This document shows, in pieces, positions 33,770 through 41,761 of a DNA stretch of 50,890 nucleotides; position 1 is the first letter of the stretch; each line of letters starts with the position of its first letter. The stretch is from Enhygromyxa salina (GTDB taxonomy: Bacteria; Myxococcota_A; Polyangia; Nannocystales; Nannocystaceae). The position numbers and the translations under genes were made by a program. Location of the stretch: assembly GCF_002994635.1 (NCBI RefSeq), contig NZ_PVNL01000093.1, positions 1 to 50,890 of the forward strand, read 5' to 3'. The notes beneath the pieces were generated by a model. The model ran no database searches and was not told where the DNA came from. It saw only the letters and a program-made list of their open reading frames with translations.

Positions 33770-36749
33770 ACGGCTCCTTGGGCAGCGCGTACGAGGCGTC
33801 GACCGGCCGCAGCGGGCGCTTGAGCCAGCTCGGTCGGCGGCTCCCATCGGGGCTGTGATCGACGGCCGAGCGAGTCAGCGAATGCCACTTGCGATAGATC
33901 TCCATCGACTTTCGCGTGTCGACGCAGACGTCCCCGTGCTTGTCGCCGGGCCGGGCCTTGCCGACGCCGATCGCCTTTTGCAGCCAGCAGTGCGCGCCGC
34001 TGATCGGATCGGGATGAACCGCGTGGGTCAGGTTCTGGTGCACGCCCACGTCCTTCCACCAGATCCGGCTGGTGTCGGGATCAAAGCTGTGCCAGGCCTT
34101 GCCGTGCTCGAGAATGTTGAGGGTGTGTCCGCCCTGCCCGTCCTCGTCGAGCTGCGCGAGCGCGGTCATGCCCGGGTTGCCGCCCGCGTCGTCGGCCAGT
34201 CGCCAGCGGCCCAGGTGGTGACTCATCGCAATGATCCCCGGCTTGATCCCCTCGGTCATGTAGATCTTGTCGACGAAGTACCCGATCTCCGTCTCGACCC
34301 GGATCAGGTCGCCGGTCGCCACGCCGATCCGCGCCGCGTCGCTCGGGTGCATCCACACCGGGTTGGCGTGGCTAATCTCGTAGAGCCACTTGGCGTTGGC
34401 CGAGCGGGTGTGAATCAGCGTGGGCAGCCGAAAGTTGGGTAGCAGCAGCATCTCGCCCTTGCTGCGATCGATGTTGCCCGGCGAGACGTGGCTCTCGAGC
34501 GGCCACGGCAACACGTGCTCGCGCTCGGGCCAGCCCCAGTCGCGCAGCGTCGCGCTGAAGAACTCGAGCTTGCGGCTGGGGGTCGTGAAGCCGACCCGCG
34601 CGACGCCGTCGATCTGGACGCCGATCGCCGCGCCATCGCGCGAGATCAGGCCACCCGCCCCGACCCCGCTGCCAGCGAGCGCCGCGGGTGAGAGCTCGGC
34701 CTCGTAGGGCACATAGTTCTCGCGCATGACCTCGAAGCAGCCGTACTTGCGCATGTACTCGAGCGGCGTGAGCTGCTCCGCCTGCGCGGCCGCGGGCAAC
34801 CCGGGCACGCTGTGCTCGAACACGAAGCCCCAGTACTCCGCCTGCGACACGGGCCGGCTGGGGTCGACGGGGCTCTCGAACCACTTCCGGATCCCCAGTG
34901 ACCCGTCGGGATCCATCTGCCACGACAGCTCGACCCAAAACTCCGCCTCTTCCCAGACCTCGCCCGGGTTGGCCTCGTGGGTGTGCTCGATCTCCCGACC
35001 GGCGCGCTCGAGCGCCACCCGCCGAACCGGCTGGCGAAACCCGATCCACTGGCCCGCGTGGGTCTCCTGGCTCATCAGGTCGTGGCGCTCGCTGGCGTGG
35101 CCCATGGGCAGCACGTAGTCGGCGAACCACGCCGACTCGTTCCAGGTCGGCGTGAGCGCGACATGGAACTTCAGCTTGTCGACGTCGCGCAGGGCCTCGA
35201 GCCACATGAAGCCGTCGGGGTTGATCCACATCGGGTTGTAGACCCGCGTGAAATACACGTCGATGTCGCCGCGGCCCTCGGCCAAGAAGTGCGGCAACAA
35301 GAAGCTCATCTCGTAGAAGGCCAGCGGCCACTCGTGGGGCAGGTGCAGCTCGTTCCAGGCCTCGAACGCGGGCGGCTGCGTGAAGGGCTTGGGCACGAAC
35401 TTGTTCCACGAGTTCATGCTCGTGCCGCCGCGGGTCCCCACGCTGCCGGTCAGCACATTGAGGAACATCAGGGTCCGCGCGACCTGCCAGCCGCCGAGGT
35501 TGCCGATCGACGCCGAGCGCCAGGTGTGGGCTGCCAGCCGATCGCCCGCGGCCTCGACCAGGCGCGCGGTCTCCCGCAGCCGATCGATCGGCACCTGTGA
35601 CTCGGCCGCCGCCCGCTCGAACGTGAACTCGGCGTACAGCGTGTCGAGGCAGCGCTCGAAGTCCTCGAAGCTGCCCGCCCCAACCGGCAGCTCGGGCATG
35701 TTGGGCAGACCCGGCGCCGAGGCCAGGAACTCCTCCCAGTTGACCCACCGACGCACGAACTCACGGTTGTAGCTGCGCCGACGGATCAGGTGGTTGGCGA
35801 TCGCCAGCAGGATCGTGGCCTCGGACCCCGGCCAGCACGGCACCCACACGTCGCTGCGCGCGGCCGTGTTCGACAGCCGCGGATCGAAGGTGATGATCTT
35901 CGCGCCGTTTTGCTTGGCCTCGATGATGCGCTGGGCGTGGGGGTTGAAGTAATGCCCGGTCTCGAGGTGGCTCGAGATCAGCAAGATCACCCGCGCGTTG
36001 GCGTGGTCGGGGCTCGGTCGATCGGATCCGGTCCAGAAGGTGTAGCCCGCCCGCGCGCCCGACGAGCAGATGTTGGTGTGGCTATTGTGCCCATCCACCC
36101 CCCACGCCGAGATGCAGCGATTGGCGTAGTGATCTTCGCCAGGGCGGCCCACGTGATACATGATCCCGTCGCGCCGCTTGGTCCGACTGGCCCGCATGCG
36201 CGCGGCGATGTCGGCCAGCGCCTCGTCCCAGCTGACCCGCTTCCACTTGCCCTGACCGCGCTCGCCGACGCGCTTTAGCGGGTACAAGATCCGCTCGGGG
36301 TCGTAGATCTGATTGTGGGTCGCGGGGCCCTTGGCGCAGTTGCGACCGCGGCTGCCGGGGTGGACGGGGTTGCCCTCGAACTTGCGGATCTCGAAGGTCG
36401 TCTTGTCGACGTAGGCCAGCAGCCCGCAGGCGCTCTCGCAGTTGAAGCAGATCGTGGGGATCAGCGCGTAGCGGCGCGGGAGCTTGCGCGGCCAGGCCTT
36501 GGCGTCCCACTCGACCCAGTCTTCCCAGTGCTCGGGCGGCGGGTAGCGGCTCATGCGACCGTCGCCGTGCTCCACATCGATCATGTTGTCCAGGCGAATC
36601 GGCTCGCGCTCGGCCGCGCCGTAGCTGGGCAGCGCTTGCCCGGCCGCGTTGGTCTGGCCCTCGCCGATCACGGGCTCGTCGTGCTTGGCGTAGTCTGGCC
36701 GCAGCACCGCCGTGACCAGCTTGGCGATCTTGGCCGCGAGGGTGCTCAT
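33759..36749 (-). CDS. Mo-bisMGD oxidoreductase of the DMSO reductase family (sulfite dehydrogenase SoeA-like, putative)
   Basis: A 996-residue catalytic subunit. The N-terminal [4Fe-4S] ligands are Cys101, Cys104, Cys108 and Cys138 (CFNCESACG...NCAKG). Cys228 in TNICSSGARAGY is the probable molybdenum ligand. Later molybdopterin motifs are present, including the NPMWINPDGF and TWNESAWFADYVLPMG regions and the C-terminal dinucleotide-binding barrel (SHANPVWMHPSDAARIG). There is no Tat signal, so the enzyme probably faces the cytoplasm, as SoeA does and unlike most DMSO, thiosulfate or tetrathionate reductases. Its gene overlaps the FeS/NrfD gene by 4 bases (ATGA) and the TorD/MBL gene by 11. 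Sulfite oxidation is inferred from topology and neighbours; polysulfide or other sulfur chemistry is possible. Confidence 0.92.
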   Translation of the reverse strand: MSTLAAKIAKLVTAVLRPDYAKHDEPVIGEGQTNAAGQALPSYGAAEREPIRLDNMIDVEHGDGRMSRYPPPEHWEDWVEWDAKAWPRKLPRRYALIPTICFNCESACGLLAYVDKTTFEIRKFEGNPVHPGSRGRNCAKGPATHNQIYDPERILYPLKRVGERGQGKWKRVSWDEALADIAARMRASRTKRRDGIMYHVGRPGEDHYANRCISAWGVDGHNSHTNICSSGARAGYTFWTGSDRPSPDHANARVILLISSHLETGHYFNPHAQRIIEAKQNGAKIITFDPRLSNTAARSDVWVPCWPGSEATILLAIANHLIRRRSYNREFVRRWVNWEEFLASAPGLPNMPELPVGAGSFEDFERCLDTLYAEFTFERAAAESQVPIDRLRETARLVEAAGDRLAAHTWRSASIGNLGGWQVARTLMFLNVLTGSVGTRGGTSMNSWNKFVPKPFTQPPAFEAWNELHLPHEWPLAFYEMSFLLPHFLAEGRGDIDVYFTRVYNPMWINPDGFMWLEALRDVDKLKFHVALTPTWNESAWFADYVLPMGHASERHDLMSQETHAGQWIGFRQPVRRVALERAGREIEHTHEANPGEVWEEAEFWVELSWQMDPDGSLGIRKWFESPVDPSRPVSQAEYWGFVFEHSVPGLPAAAQAEQLTPLEYMRKYGCFEVMRENYVPYEAELSPAALAGSGVGAGGLISRDGAAIGVQIDGVARVGFTTPSRKLEFFSATLRDWGWPEREHVLPWPLESHVSPGNIDRSKGEMLLLPNFRLPTLIHTRSANAKWLYEISHANPVWMHPSDAARIGVATGDLIRVETEIGYFVDKIYMTEGIKPGIIAMSHHLGRWRLADDAGGNPGMTALAQLDEDGQGGHTLNILEHGKAWHSFDPDTSRIWWKDVGVHQNLTHAVHPDPISGAHCWLQKAIGVGKARPGDKHGDVCVDTRKSMEIYRKWHSLTRSAVDHSPDGSRRPSWLKRPLRPVDASYALPKEPFGR

Positions 36750-38404
36750 GAGTTGGGCAGCTCCTGGGGCGCCATCACAAACACGTACTCGTACGCGTAG
36801 AGGCCGGCAGTCGCGCTGACAGCCGCCAGCAACCCGAGGATCGGCGCGAGCGCGGGTCCGACCGCGCCAGCGGGGACCAACAACAGCGCGAGCGGGACCA
36901 CGTGCCCGAGCACGATCGCGCCCCACCAAAACCGGCGTGCGTGACGACCGTGGCGGATCTCGTGGGCGGCTCGGGCGGCGAGCTCGCTCGCGTGCGGGAC
37001 CCCCAGCTCACCGAAGGAGATCACGAACAGATCGACCACGAGGCTGACCCCAAACCCGAGCCGCGCGGCCGCGACCAGATCAGGCTGGAGCTCGACCACC
37101 GCCGACAGCCCGAGCAGCGCGCCCGTGCCCATCATCGCCGCTTGCACGAGCAGGTGCGTGGGCAACAGCGGGCTCTGCCACAGATCGCGGCCCTCGGCCT
37201 GGGCGAACAAGAACGCCGTATAGATCGCCGCGCCGATCGCCAGCGGCAGCGTCAGCCAACCCAGCACGGCCCGCGCGGGCGAGGGCAGCACGAACGCACC
37301 ATCGGTGAGCGACGCCGCCGCCTCGCCAGCCCACCACAGCCCCGAGATCATGGAGAAACCGACCAGCAAGAAGGCCCCGCGGGTCAGCCAGCTGCGCCAC
37401 TGCGGGCGCAGCAAGATCGACAAGAACCGCTCGGGCCGCTCGAGATCCATGACCAGCAGACCCGTGGTCGCGAGCGTGGCCAGGATCGCCAGCAGCCCGC
37501 CCCACACGATCGCCGCCTGGTCGAAGCCAAACCAGCCGAGCCCCCAGCCGAGCGCCAAGAACCCGAAGATGCCCGCGCCGATCCCCTTGGTGACCAGGTA
37601 CGCGGGGACCGGCCAGTGCCAGGGGACCTCGTGCTGCGCGTTGTAGGCCAGCTGGATCATCTGCTCGGCCCGGGTGCCGCCAACCGGGGAGCCACCTGGA
37701 ACGCCCTGCGCGGCCGGGACCCGGATCGTCGCGCCCGAGGCCGCGACGCTGATCGCCCGCTTCGGCGGGGCTGCATTGGCCGCTGTGCCCTGCTCGGTGA
37801 CCACGTCAGCGAACATCAGCTGCTGGGGCTTGGCAGCGAACACCGTGGGGTGCAGGGCGACCGCGTCGCCATCGATGTACAGCACCTTCGGGGCCGTCCC
37901 CTGCTCCGGCTTGCGCACGCTGACCCGGCTGGTGGCGACCAGCTTGGCGATCTTGCTCATGGGATCATCGAGATCCCCGGCGACGATCGCCTCGGTCGGA
38001 CACACCACCGCGCACGCCGGCTCGAGCCCGACGTCGATCCGGTGCGCGCAGAAGTGACACTTGGCCGCGGTGTGGGTGTCGGGGTCGATGTGGATCGCGT
38101 CGTACGGACACGCCTGCATGCACGCCTTGCAGCCGATGCACACGTCCTTGTCGAACTCCACGATCCCGTCGTCGCGCTGGTACATGGCCGTGACCGGGCA
38201 GATGCGCACGCACGGCGGGTTCTCGCAATGGTTACAGCGGGTCACCTGAAAGGTCCGCGTGACGTCGGGATACGCCCCATGCTCGACGTACTTGACCCAC
38301 GTGCGATCGACCCCGAGCGGGACCTCGTTCTCACTCTTGCACGCGGTGCTGCACGCGTGGCAGCCGATACAGCGAGTGTTGTCAATGACGAAGCCGTAGT
38401 TCAC
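36746..38404 (-). CDS. Fused ferredoxin (DmsB/SoeB-like) and NrfD/DmsC-like membrane subunit
   Basis: A 552-residue protein joining two subunits that are usually separate. Residues 1 to about 180 carry four [4Fe-4S] cysteine groups: CIGCHACSTACK, CNHCENPPCVRICP, CIGCKACMQACP and CHFCAHR...CAVVCP. A linker leads to a membrane part, from about residue 270 to the end, with eight or so hydrophobic helices (for example AGIFGFLALGWGLGWFGF and WLTLPLAIGAAIYTAFLF), as in NrfD/DmsC quinol-active anchors. It would link the molybdoenzyme to the quinone pool. The start is GTG at 38404; the frame continues upstream without a plausible coding signal. It is first in the operon, and its stop overlaps the molybdoenzyme ATG. 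It is divergent from the TauD-like gene, with 220 bases between. Confidence 0.93.
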   Translation of the reverse strand: MNYGFVIDNTRCIGCHACSTACKSENEVPLGVDRTWVKYVEHGAYPDVTRTFQVTRCNHCENPPCVRICPVTAMYQRDDGIVEFDKDVCIGCKACMQACPYDAIHIDPDTHTAAKCHFCAHRIDVGLEPACAVVCPTEAIVAGDLDDPMSKIAKLVATSRVSVRKPEQGTAPKVLYIDGDAVALHPTVFAAKPQQLMFADVVTEQGTAANAAPPKRAISVAASGATIRVPAAQGVPGGSPVGGTRAEQMIQLAYNAQHEVPWHWPVPAYLVTKGIGAGIFGFLALGWGLGWFGFDQAAIVWGGLLAILATLATTGLLVMDLERPERFLSILLRPQWRSWLTRGAFLLVGFSMISGLWWAGEAAASLTDGAFVLPSPARAVLGWLTLPLAIGAAIYTAFLFAQAEGRDLWQSPLLPTHLLVQAAMMGTGALLGLSAVVELQPDLVAAARLGFGVSLVVDLFVISFGELGVPHASELAARAAHEIRHGRHARRFWWGAIVLGHVVPLALLLVPAGAVGPALAPILGLLAAVSATAGLYAYEYVFVMAPQELPNS

Positions 38405-38624
38405 GACAGCTCCGGCCTGACGCGTGAGGGTGTTCGTGTCCCGTCCAACGACCGGTGCGGAGCAATCGGCGTGCCAGGGCCAGGTTCGCCCGCAAACCTG
38501 GTTCTGATCGGGATCTGGCGGCCAGCGTTTCAGGCGTGTTCCATGATGTTGCGAGCGGCTCCAGCGATCAGACCGATCGGCGCGGGCGCAGATCGTCGTA
38601 GACTCCGCCACCCTCCGGTACCCG

Positions 38625-39449
38625 ATGTTGCAGCTGCAGCCCGTCACCGCCACGATCGGCGCCGAGGTCCTCGGCGTCGACCTCACCCAACCGATCACCG
38701 ACGCGCTGTCGGACGCGCTGCACGCCGCGCTGGCCGAGCATCAGGTCCTGATCTTCCGCGACCAGCACATCGACCCGGCCCATCACCTCGCGCTCGCGCT
38801 GCGGTTTGGCGATCCGGTCGCTCACCCGGCATACCCGACCGTGCCCGGGTTCCCGGTCGTGAACATCCTCGAGAACAACGAGGCCAAGCCGCCGAAGATC
38901 GACACCTGGCACACCGACATGACCTTCATGGAGCGGCCGCCGCTCGGTTCGATCCTGCGGGCGATCACGATCCCACCGGCTGGCGGCGACACGCTGTTCG
39001 CGAGCCTGGGTGCCGCCTACCAAAGCTTGTCCGATCGCATGCAGCGCTACCTCGAGGGGCTCGAGGCCTACCACTCGTTCGCGCATGGATTTCGCCAGAG
39101 CTTGGCCGAGCCGGGCGGGCCCGAGCGGCTCGCCCACGCCGTCCGCGACAATCCCCCGCGCCGCCATCCCGTGATCCGCACACACCCGGTCAGCGGCGCT
39201 AAGCAGCTGTTTGTGAATCGCCTGTTCACGACCCACCTGGTCGGCGTCGGCGAGCGGGAGAGCGCCGCCGTGCTGGCGTATCTGTACGACCACCTCGAGA
39301 TCCCCGAGCACACCTGCCGGGTCCGCTGGCGCCCGGGGACCATCGCGTTCTGGGACAATCGCGCGACCATGCACCGGCCCGTCAACGACTTCTGGCCGGC
39401 CGTCCGGATCATGCAGCGGATCACGATCGCGGGCGACAAGCCGATCTGA
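38625..39449 (+). CDS. TauD/TfdA-family Fe(II)/2-oxoglutarate dioxygenase
   Basis: A 274-residue enzyme close in length and motif spacing to taurine dioxygenase. The iron ligands are His96 and Asp98 in WHTDMTF and His250 in TMHRPV; the 2-oxoglutarate-binding arginine is Arg261 or Arg265 in RIMQRITIAGD. TauD hydroxylates taurine to release aminoacetaldehyde and sulfite, and relatives act on alkyl sulfates or aryloxyacetates, so the substrate is not certain. GAEVLGVDL at the N-terminus and PAGGDTLFAS fit the family. It is divergent from the molybdoenzyme operon. If it makes sulfite, that operon could consume it. No sulfonate transporter gene is visible here. Confidence 0.92.
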   Translation: MLQLQPVTATIGAEVLGVDLTQPITDALSDALHAALAEHQVLIFRDQHIDPAHHLALALRFGDPVAHPAYPTVPGFPVVNILENNEAKPPKIDTWHTDMTFMERPPLGSILRAITIPPAGGDTLFASLGAAYQSLSDRMQRYLEGLEAYHSFAHGFRQSLAEPGGPERLAHAVRDNPPRRHPVIRTHPVSGAKQLFVNRLFTTHLVGVGERESAAVLAYLYDHLEIPEHTCRVRWRPGTIAFWDNRATMHRPVNDFWPAVRIMQRITIAGDKPI

Positions 39450-39487
39450 GCGGTTCAGCGGTCGATCGCCGCCGCCTCGCAGCAAGA

Positions 39488-39518
39488 CCCGTGAGCTCTG
39501 CGACGCTCCGCTCACGGG
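39488..39518 (+). terminator. Nine-base-pair hairpin after the TauD-like gene
   Basis: CCCGTGAGC (39488-39496) pairs perfectly with GCTCACGGG (39510-39518) across a 13-base loop, about 40 bases after the stop. No T-run follows, so it is only a possible terminator or an operator-like inverted repeat in the PhoX-like gene's leader. Confidence 0.35.
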
Positions 39519-39648
39519 CAGGTCACGTCCCTGTCGCATCGCCGTCTCGCCAATGTTCGGGACTCGTAGCGCGCCAACACGACAGATGTGACCCGACTGA
39601 AACCCTGGGTCGCCATGCTGGAGGAGCCCTCGTGGCCACCTTCCATCC

Positions 39649-41676
39649 ATGCGCAAACCGTTCGAACTCACGACGCTCTCCCACCCCAGCCTGCTCGGTC
39701 TCGTGCTCGTCCTCTCCAGCGCAGCTGGTTGCGGCGACGACACCACAACCGCAGATACTGGGGACACCAGCGAGACGGGTGGCCCCGGTCAGCCCGGCGA
39801 CCCTGGCGATCCCGGCGACCCCGGCGACCCCGGCGACCCCGGCGATCCAGGCGACCCTGGTGATCCCGGTGATCCAGGCGATCCCGGCGACCCTGGCCAG
39901 AACGCCCGCAGCTTGATCTTCACGCCCGTGGAGTTCCCCGCCACCGACGAGGCCAAGCGAGCGGTGCTGGCCTCGCCCCGCGCCGAGATCGACCACACGA
40001 TTCACGAGATCGGCTTTCACACCGTGCTGCGCAGCGGCGAGCAGCCAGGCGGCGGTGGGACGTTTGGCTTGATCGTCGACAAGGACGGCGATCCGGTCCT
40101 CAATGAGGACGCCTCGGAGTTTGTCTCGTCGGACGCGGACTTCAGCTCGCTGCTCCCGATCGGCGACAAGATCTACTCCGTCATGCAATTCGAGTCCCGA
40201 CCTGGCGGCATGTACCTGTCGGAGCTCTCGCAAGATCAGAGCACCGGAGCGCTCACCCCCGTCTCGACCGCCGCGATCGACTTCTCTGACGTCCACGGCT
40301 TGTGGGTGCCCTGCGCCGGCAGCGTGACACCGTGGAACACTCACCTGGGCGGCGAAGAATACCCGCCCGACGCCCGCGAGTTCGAGGCGGCCCAGCTCGT
40401 CGAGGAACTGGGCGGCTACGCGATCCCGATGCTCCGCTACTGGAAGCTGGACATCTACAGCGACGCCAACAACGACGACCTGATCGACCTGACCCTCGAC
40501 GAGGTGAGGGCTGCCGGCTTCCACCCGTATCACCACGGCTATCCGATCGAGGTCGTCGTCAACGAGGACGCCTCATACGCGGTCACCAAGCACTACAGCA
40601 TGGGCCGATCCGCGATCGAGCTGGCCTACGTGATGCCCGATGAGCGCACCGTCTACATCACCGACGACGGGACCAACGTCGGGCTGTACATGTTCGTCGC
40701 CGACAACGCGGGGGATCTGAGCGCCGGCAACCTCTACGCGATGAAGTGGTACCAGACCAGCGCGAGTGGGGCTGGGTCGGCGGACATCGAGTGGATCCCA
40801 CTGGGTCACGCCTCCAACGCCGAGGTCAGCGCTCTGATCGACGCGGGCACGGAATTCAGCGACGTGTTCGCCAGCGCCGATCCGGTGCTCGACATCAACG
40901 ATCAGCCGACAGGTGAGTGCCCCGACGGCTTCACCTCGATCAACGCGGGCGACCCCGGGATCGAGTGCCTGGCCCTGCAGCCCGGCATGGAGCTCGCCGC
41001 CTCCCGGCTCGAGAGCCGTCGCTATGCCGCGATGCTGGGCGCGACCGTGGAGCTGCGCAAAGAAGAGGGCATCGCGGTCGACCCCGACAATCACACGATG
41101 TTCATTGCGATGTCCGCGATCGAGAACGGCATGGAGGACAACGCCAAGAACGGCGCCCCCAACACCCGCTACGATGTCGGTGGCCCCAACGACATCCGGG
41201 TCCAGAGCAACCGCTGCGGCGCTGTCTATGCGCTGGATCTCGCGCCCTCGATGCTCTACGACTCCCAGTGGGTCGCCTCGAACTGGCGCCCGCTCGTGGT
41301 CGGACAAGAGATCAGCTACCCGAACGGCAGCCCGTTCGCGGGCAACACCTGCAGCGTCAACAGCATCGCCAGCCCCGACAACGTCACCTATGTTCGCGGC
41401 TACGACACGTTGATCATCGGCGAGGACACGAGCAGTCACCAAAATGACATGATCTGGGCGTACGAGATGAAGACCGGCAAGCTGACCCGGGTCCAGACGA
41501 CGCCCTACGGAGCCGAGACCACGTCGCCCTATTGGTACCCGAACATCAACGGCTTCGCGTACCTCAAGAGCGTCATCCAGCATCCCTATGGTGAGTCCGA
41601 TCAGGATAAATTGATGGATCCCGCCGACGCGGCCGCGTACGACGGCTACCTCGGCCCATTCCCCGCCATGGACTGA
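39649..41676 (+). CDS. PhoX-like (DUF839) secreted lipoprotein
   Basis: A 675-residue protein with a signal peptide and the lipobox SAAGC (Cys28). Residues about 45-83 form a collagen-like Gly-X-Y linker, mainly repeated GDP. The remaining roughly 590 residues match PhoX/DUF839 phosphatase-like beta-propellers, with VHGLWVPCAGSVTPWNTHLGGEE near residue 220, EGIAVDPDNHTMFIAMS, RCGAVYALDL, CSVNSIASPDNVTYV, LIIGEDTSSHQNDMIWAYE and the closing NGFAYLKSVIQHPYGE. PhoX enzymes use calcium and iron; the acidic metal-binding positions look retained, but activity cannot be proven from the sequence. It should be anchored at the periplasm or surface to scavenge phosphate or a related ester. A strong terminator follows 14 bases after the stop. 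Confidence 0.9.
   Translation: MRKPFELTTLSHPSLLGLVLVLSSAAGCGDDTTTADTGDTSETGGPGQPGDPGDPGDPGDPGDPGDPGDPGDPGDPGDPGDPGQNARSLIFTPVEFPATDEAKRAVLASPRAEIDHTIHEIGFHTVLRSGEQPGGGGTFGLIVDKDGDPVLNEDASEFVSSDADFSSLLPIGDKIYSVMQFESRPGGMYLSELSQDQSTGALTPVSTAAIDFSDVHGLWVPCAGSVTPWNTHLGGEEYPPDAREFEAAQLVEELGGYAIPMLRYWKLDIYSDANNDDLIDLTLDEVRAAGFHPYHHGYPIEVVVNEDASYAVTKHYSMGRSAIELAYVMPDERTVYITDDGTNVGLYMFVADNAGDLSAGNLYAMKWYQTSASGAGSADIEWIPLGHASNAEVSALIDAGTEFSDVFASADPVLDINDQPTGECPDGFTSINAGDPGIECLALQPGMELAASRLESRRYAAMLGATVELRKEEGIAVDPDNHTMFIAMSAIENGMEDNAKNGAPNTRYDVGGPNDIRVQSNRCGAVYALDLAPSMLYDSQWVASNWRPLVVGQEISYPNGSPFAGNTCSVNSIASPDNVTYVRGYDTLIIGEDTSSHQNDMIWAYEMKTGKLTRVQTTPYGAETTSPYWYPNINGFAYLKSVIQHPYGESDQDKLMDPADAAAYDGYLGPFPAMD
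39796..39894 (+). repeat. Eleven Gly-Asp-Pro triplets (collagen-like linker)
   Basis: Eleven consecutive nine-base units encode Gly-Asp-Pro, preceded by GPGQP and followed by GQ. Synonymous codons (GAC/GAT, CCC/CCT/CCA) vary between units, so the protein pattern rather than the DNA repeat seems to be maintained. Confidence 0.9.
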
Positions 41677-41689
41677 CTTAACGGCTCCG

Positions 41690-41728
41690 CGCGGGCGACC
41701 TCGTCGACCAGGTCGCCCGCGTTTTTTT
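41690..41728 (+). terminator. Strong intrinsic terminator after the PhoX-like gene
   Basis: A perfect 12-bp stem (CGCGGGCGACCT, 41690-41701, with AGGTCGCCCGCG, 41710-41721) has an 8-base loop and is followed directly by seven T (41722-41728). This is the clearest terminator in the window, and it separates the PhoX-like gene from the diheme gene at 41762. Confidence 0.95.
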
Positions 41729-41761
41729 GATCAACAGTTACTATAGAGGTTCGCCCACGCT

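Noticed and set aside
39796..39894. Nine-base DNA repeat considered as a CRISPR or mobile repeat
   Set aside because: The units are in frame inside the PhoX-like gene and encode Gly-Asp-Pro, and there are no spacers. It is a protein linker.
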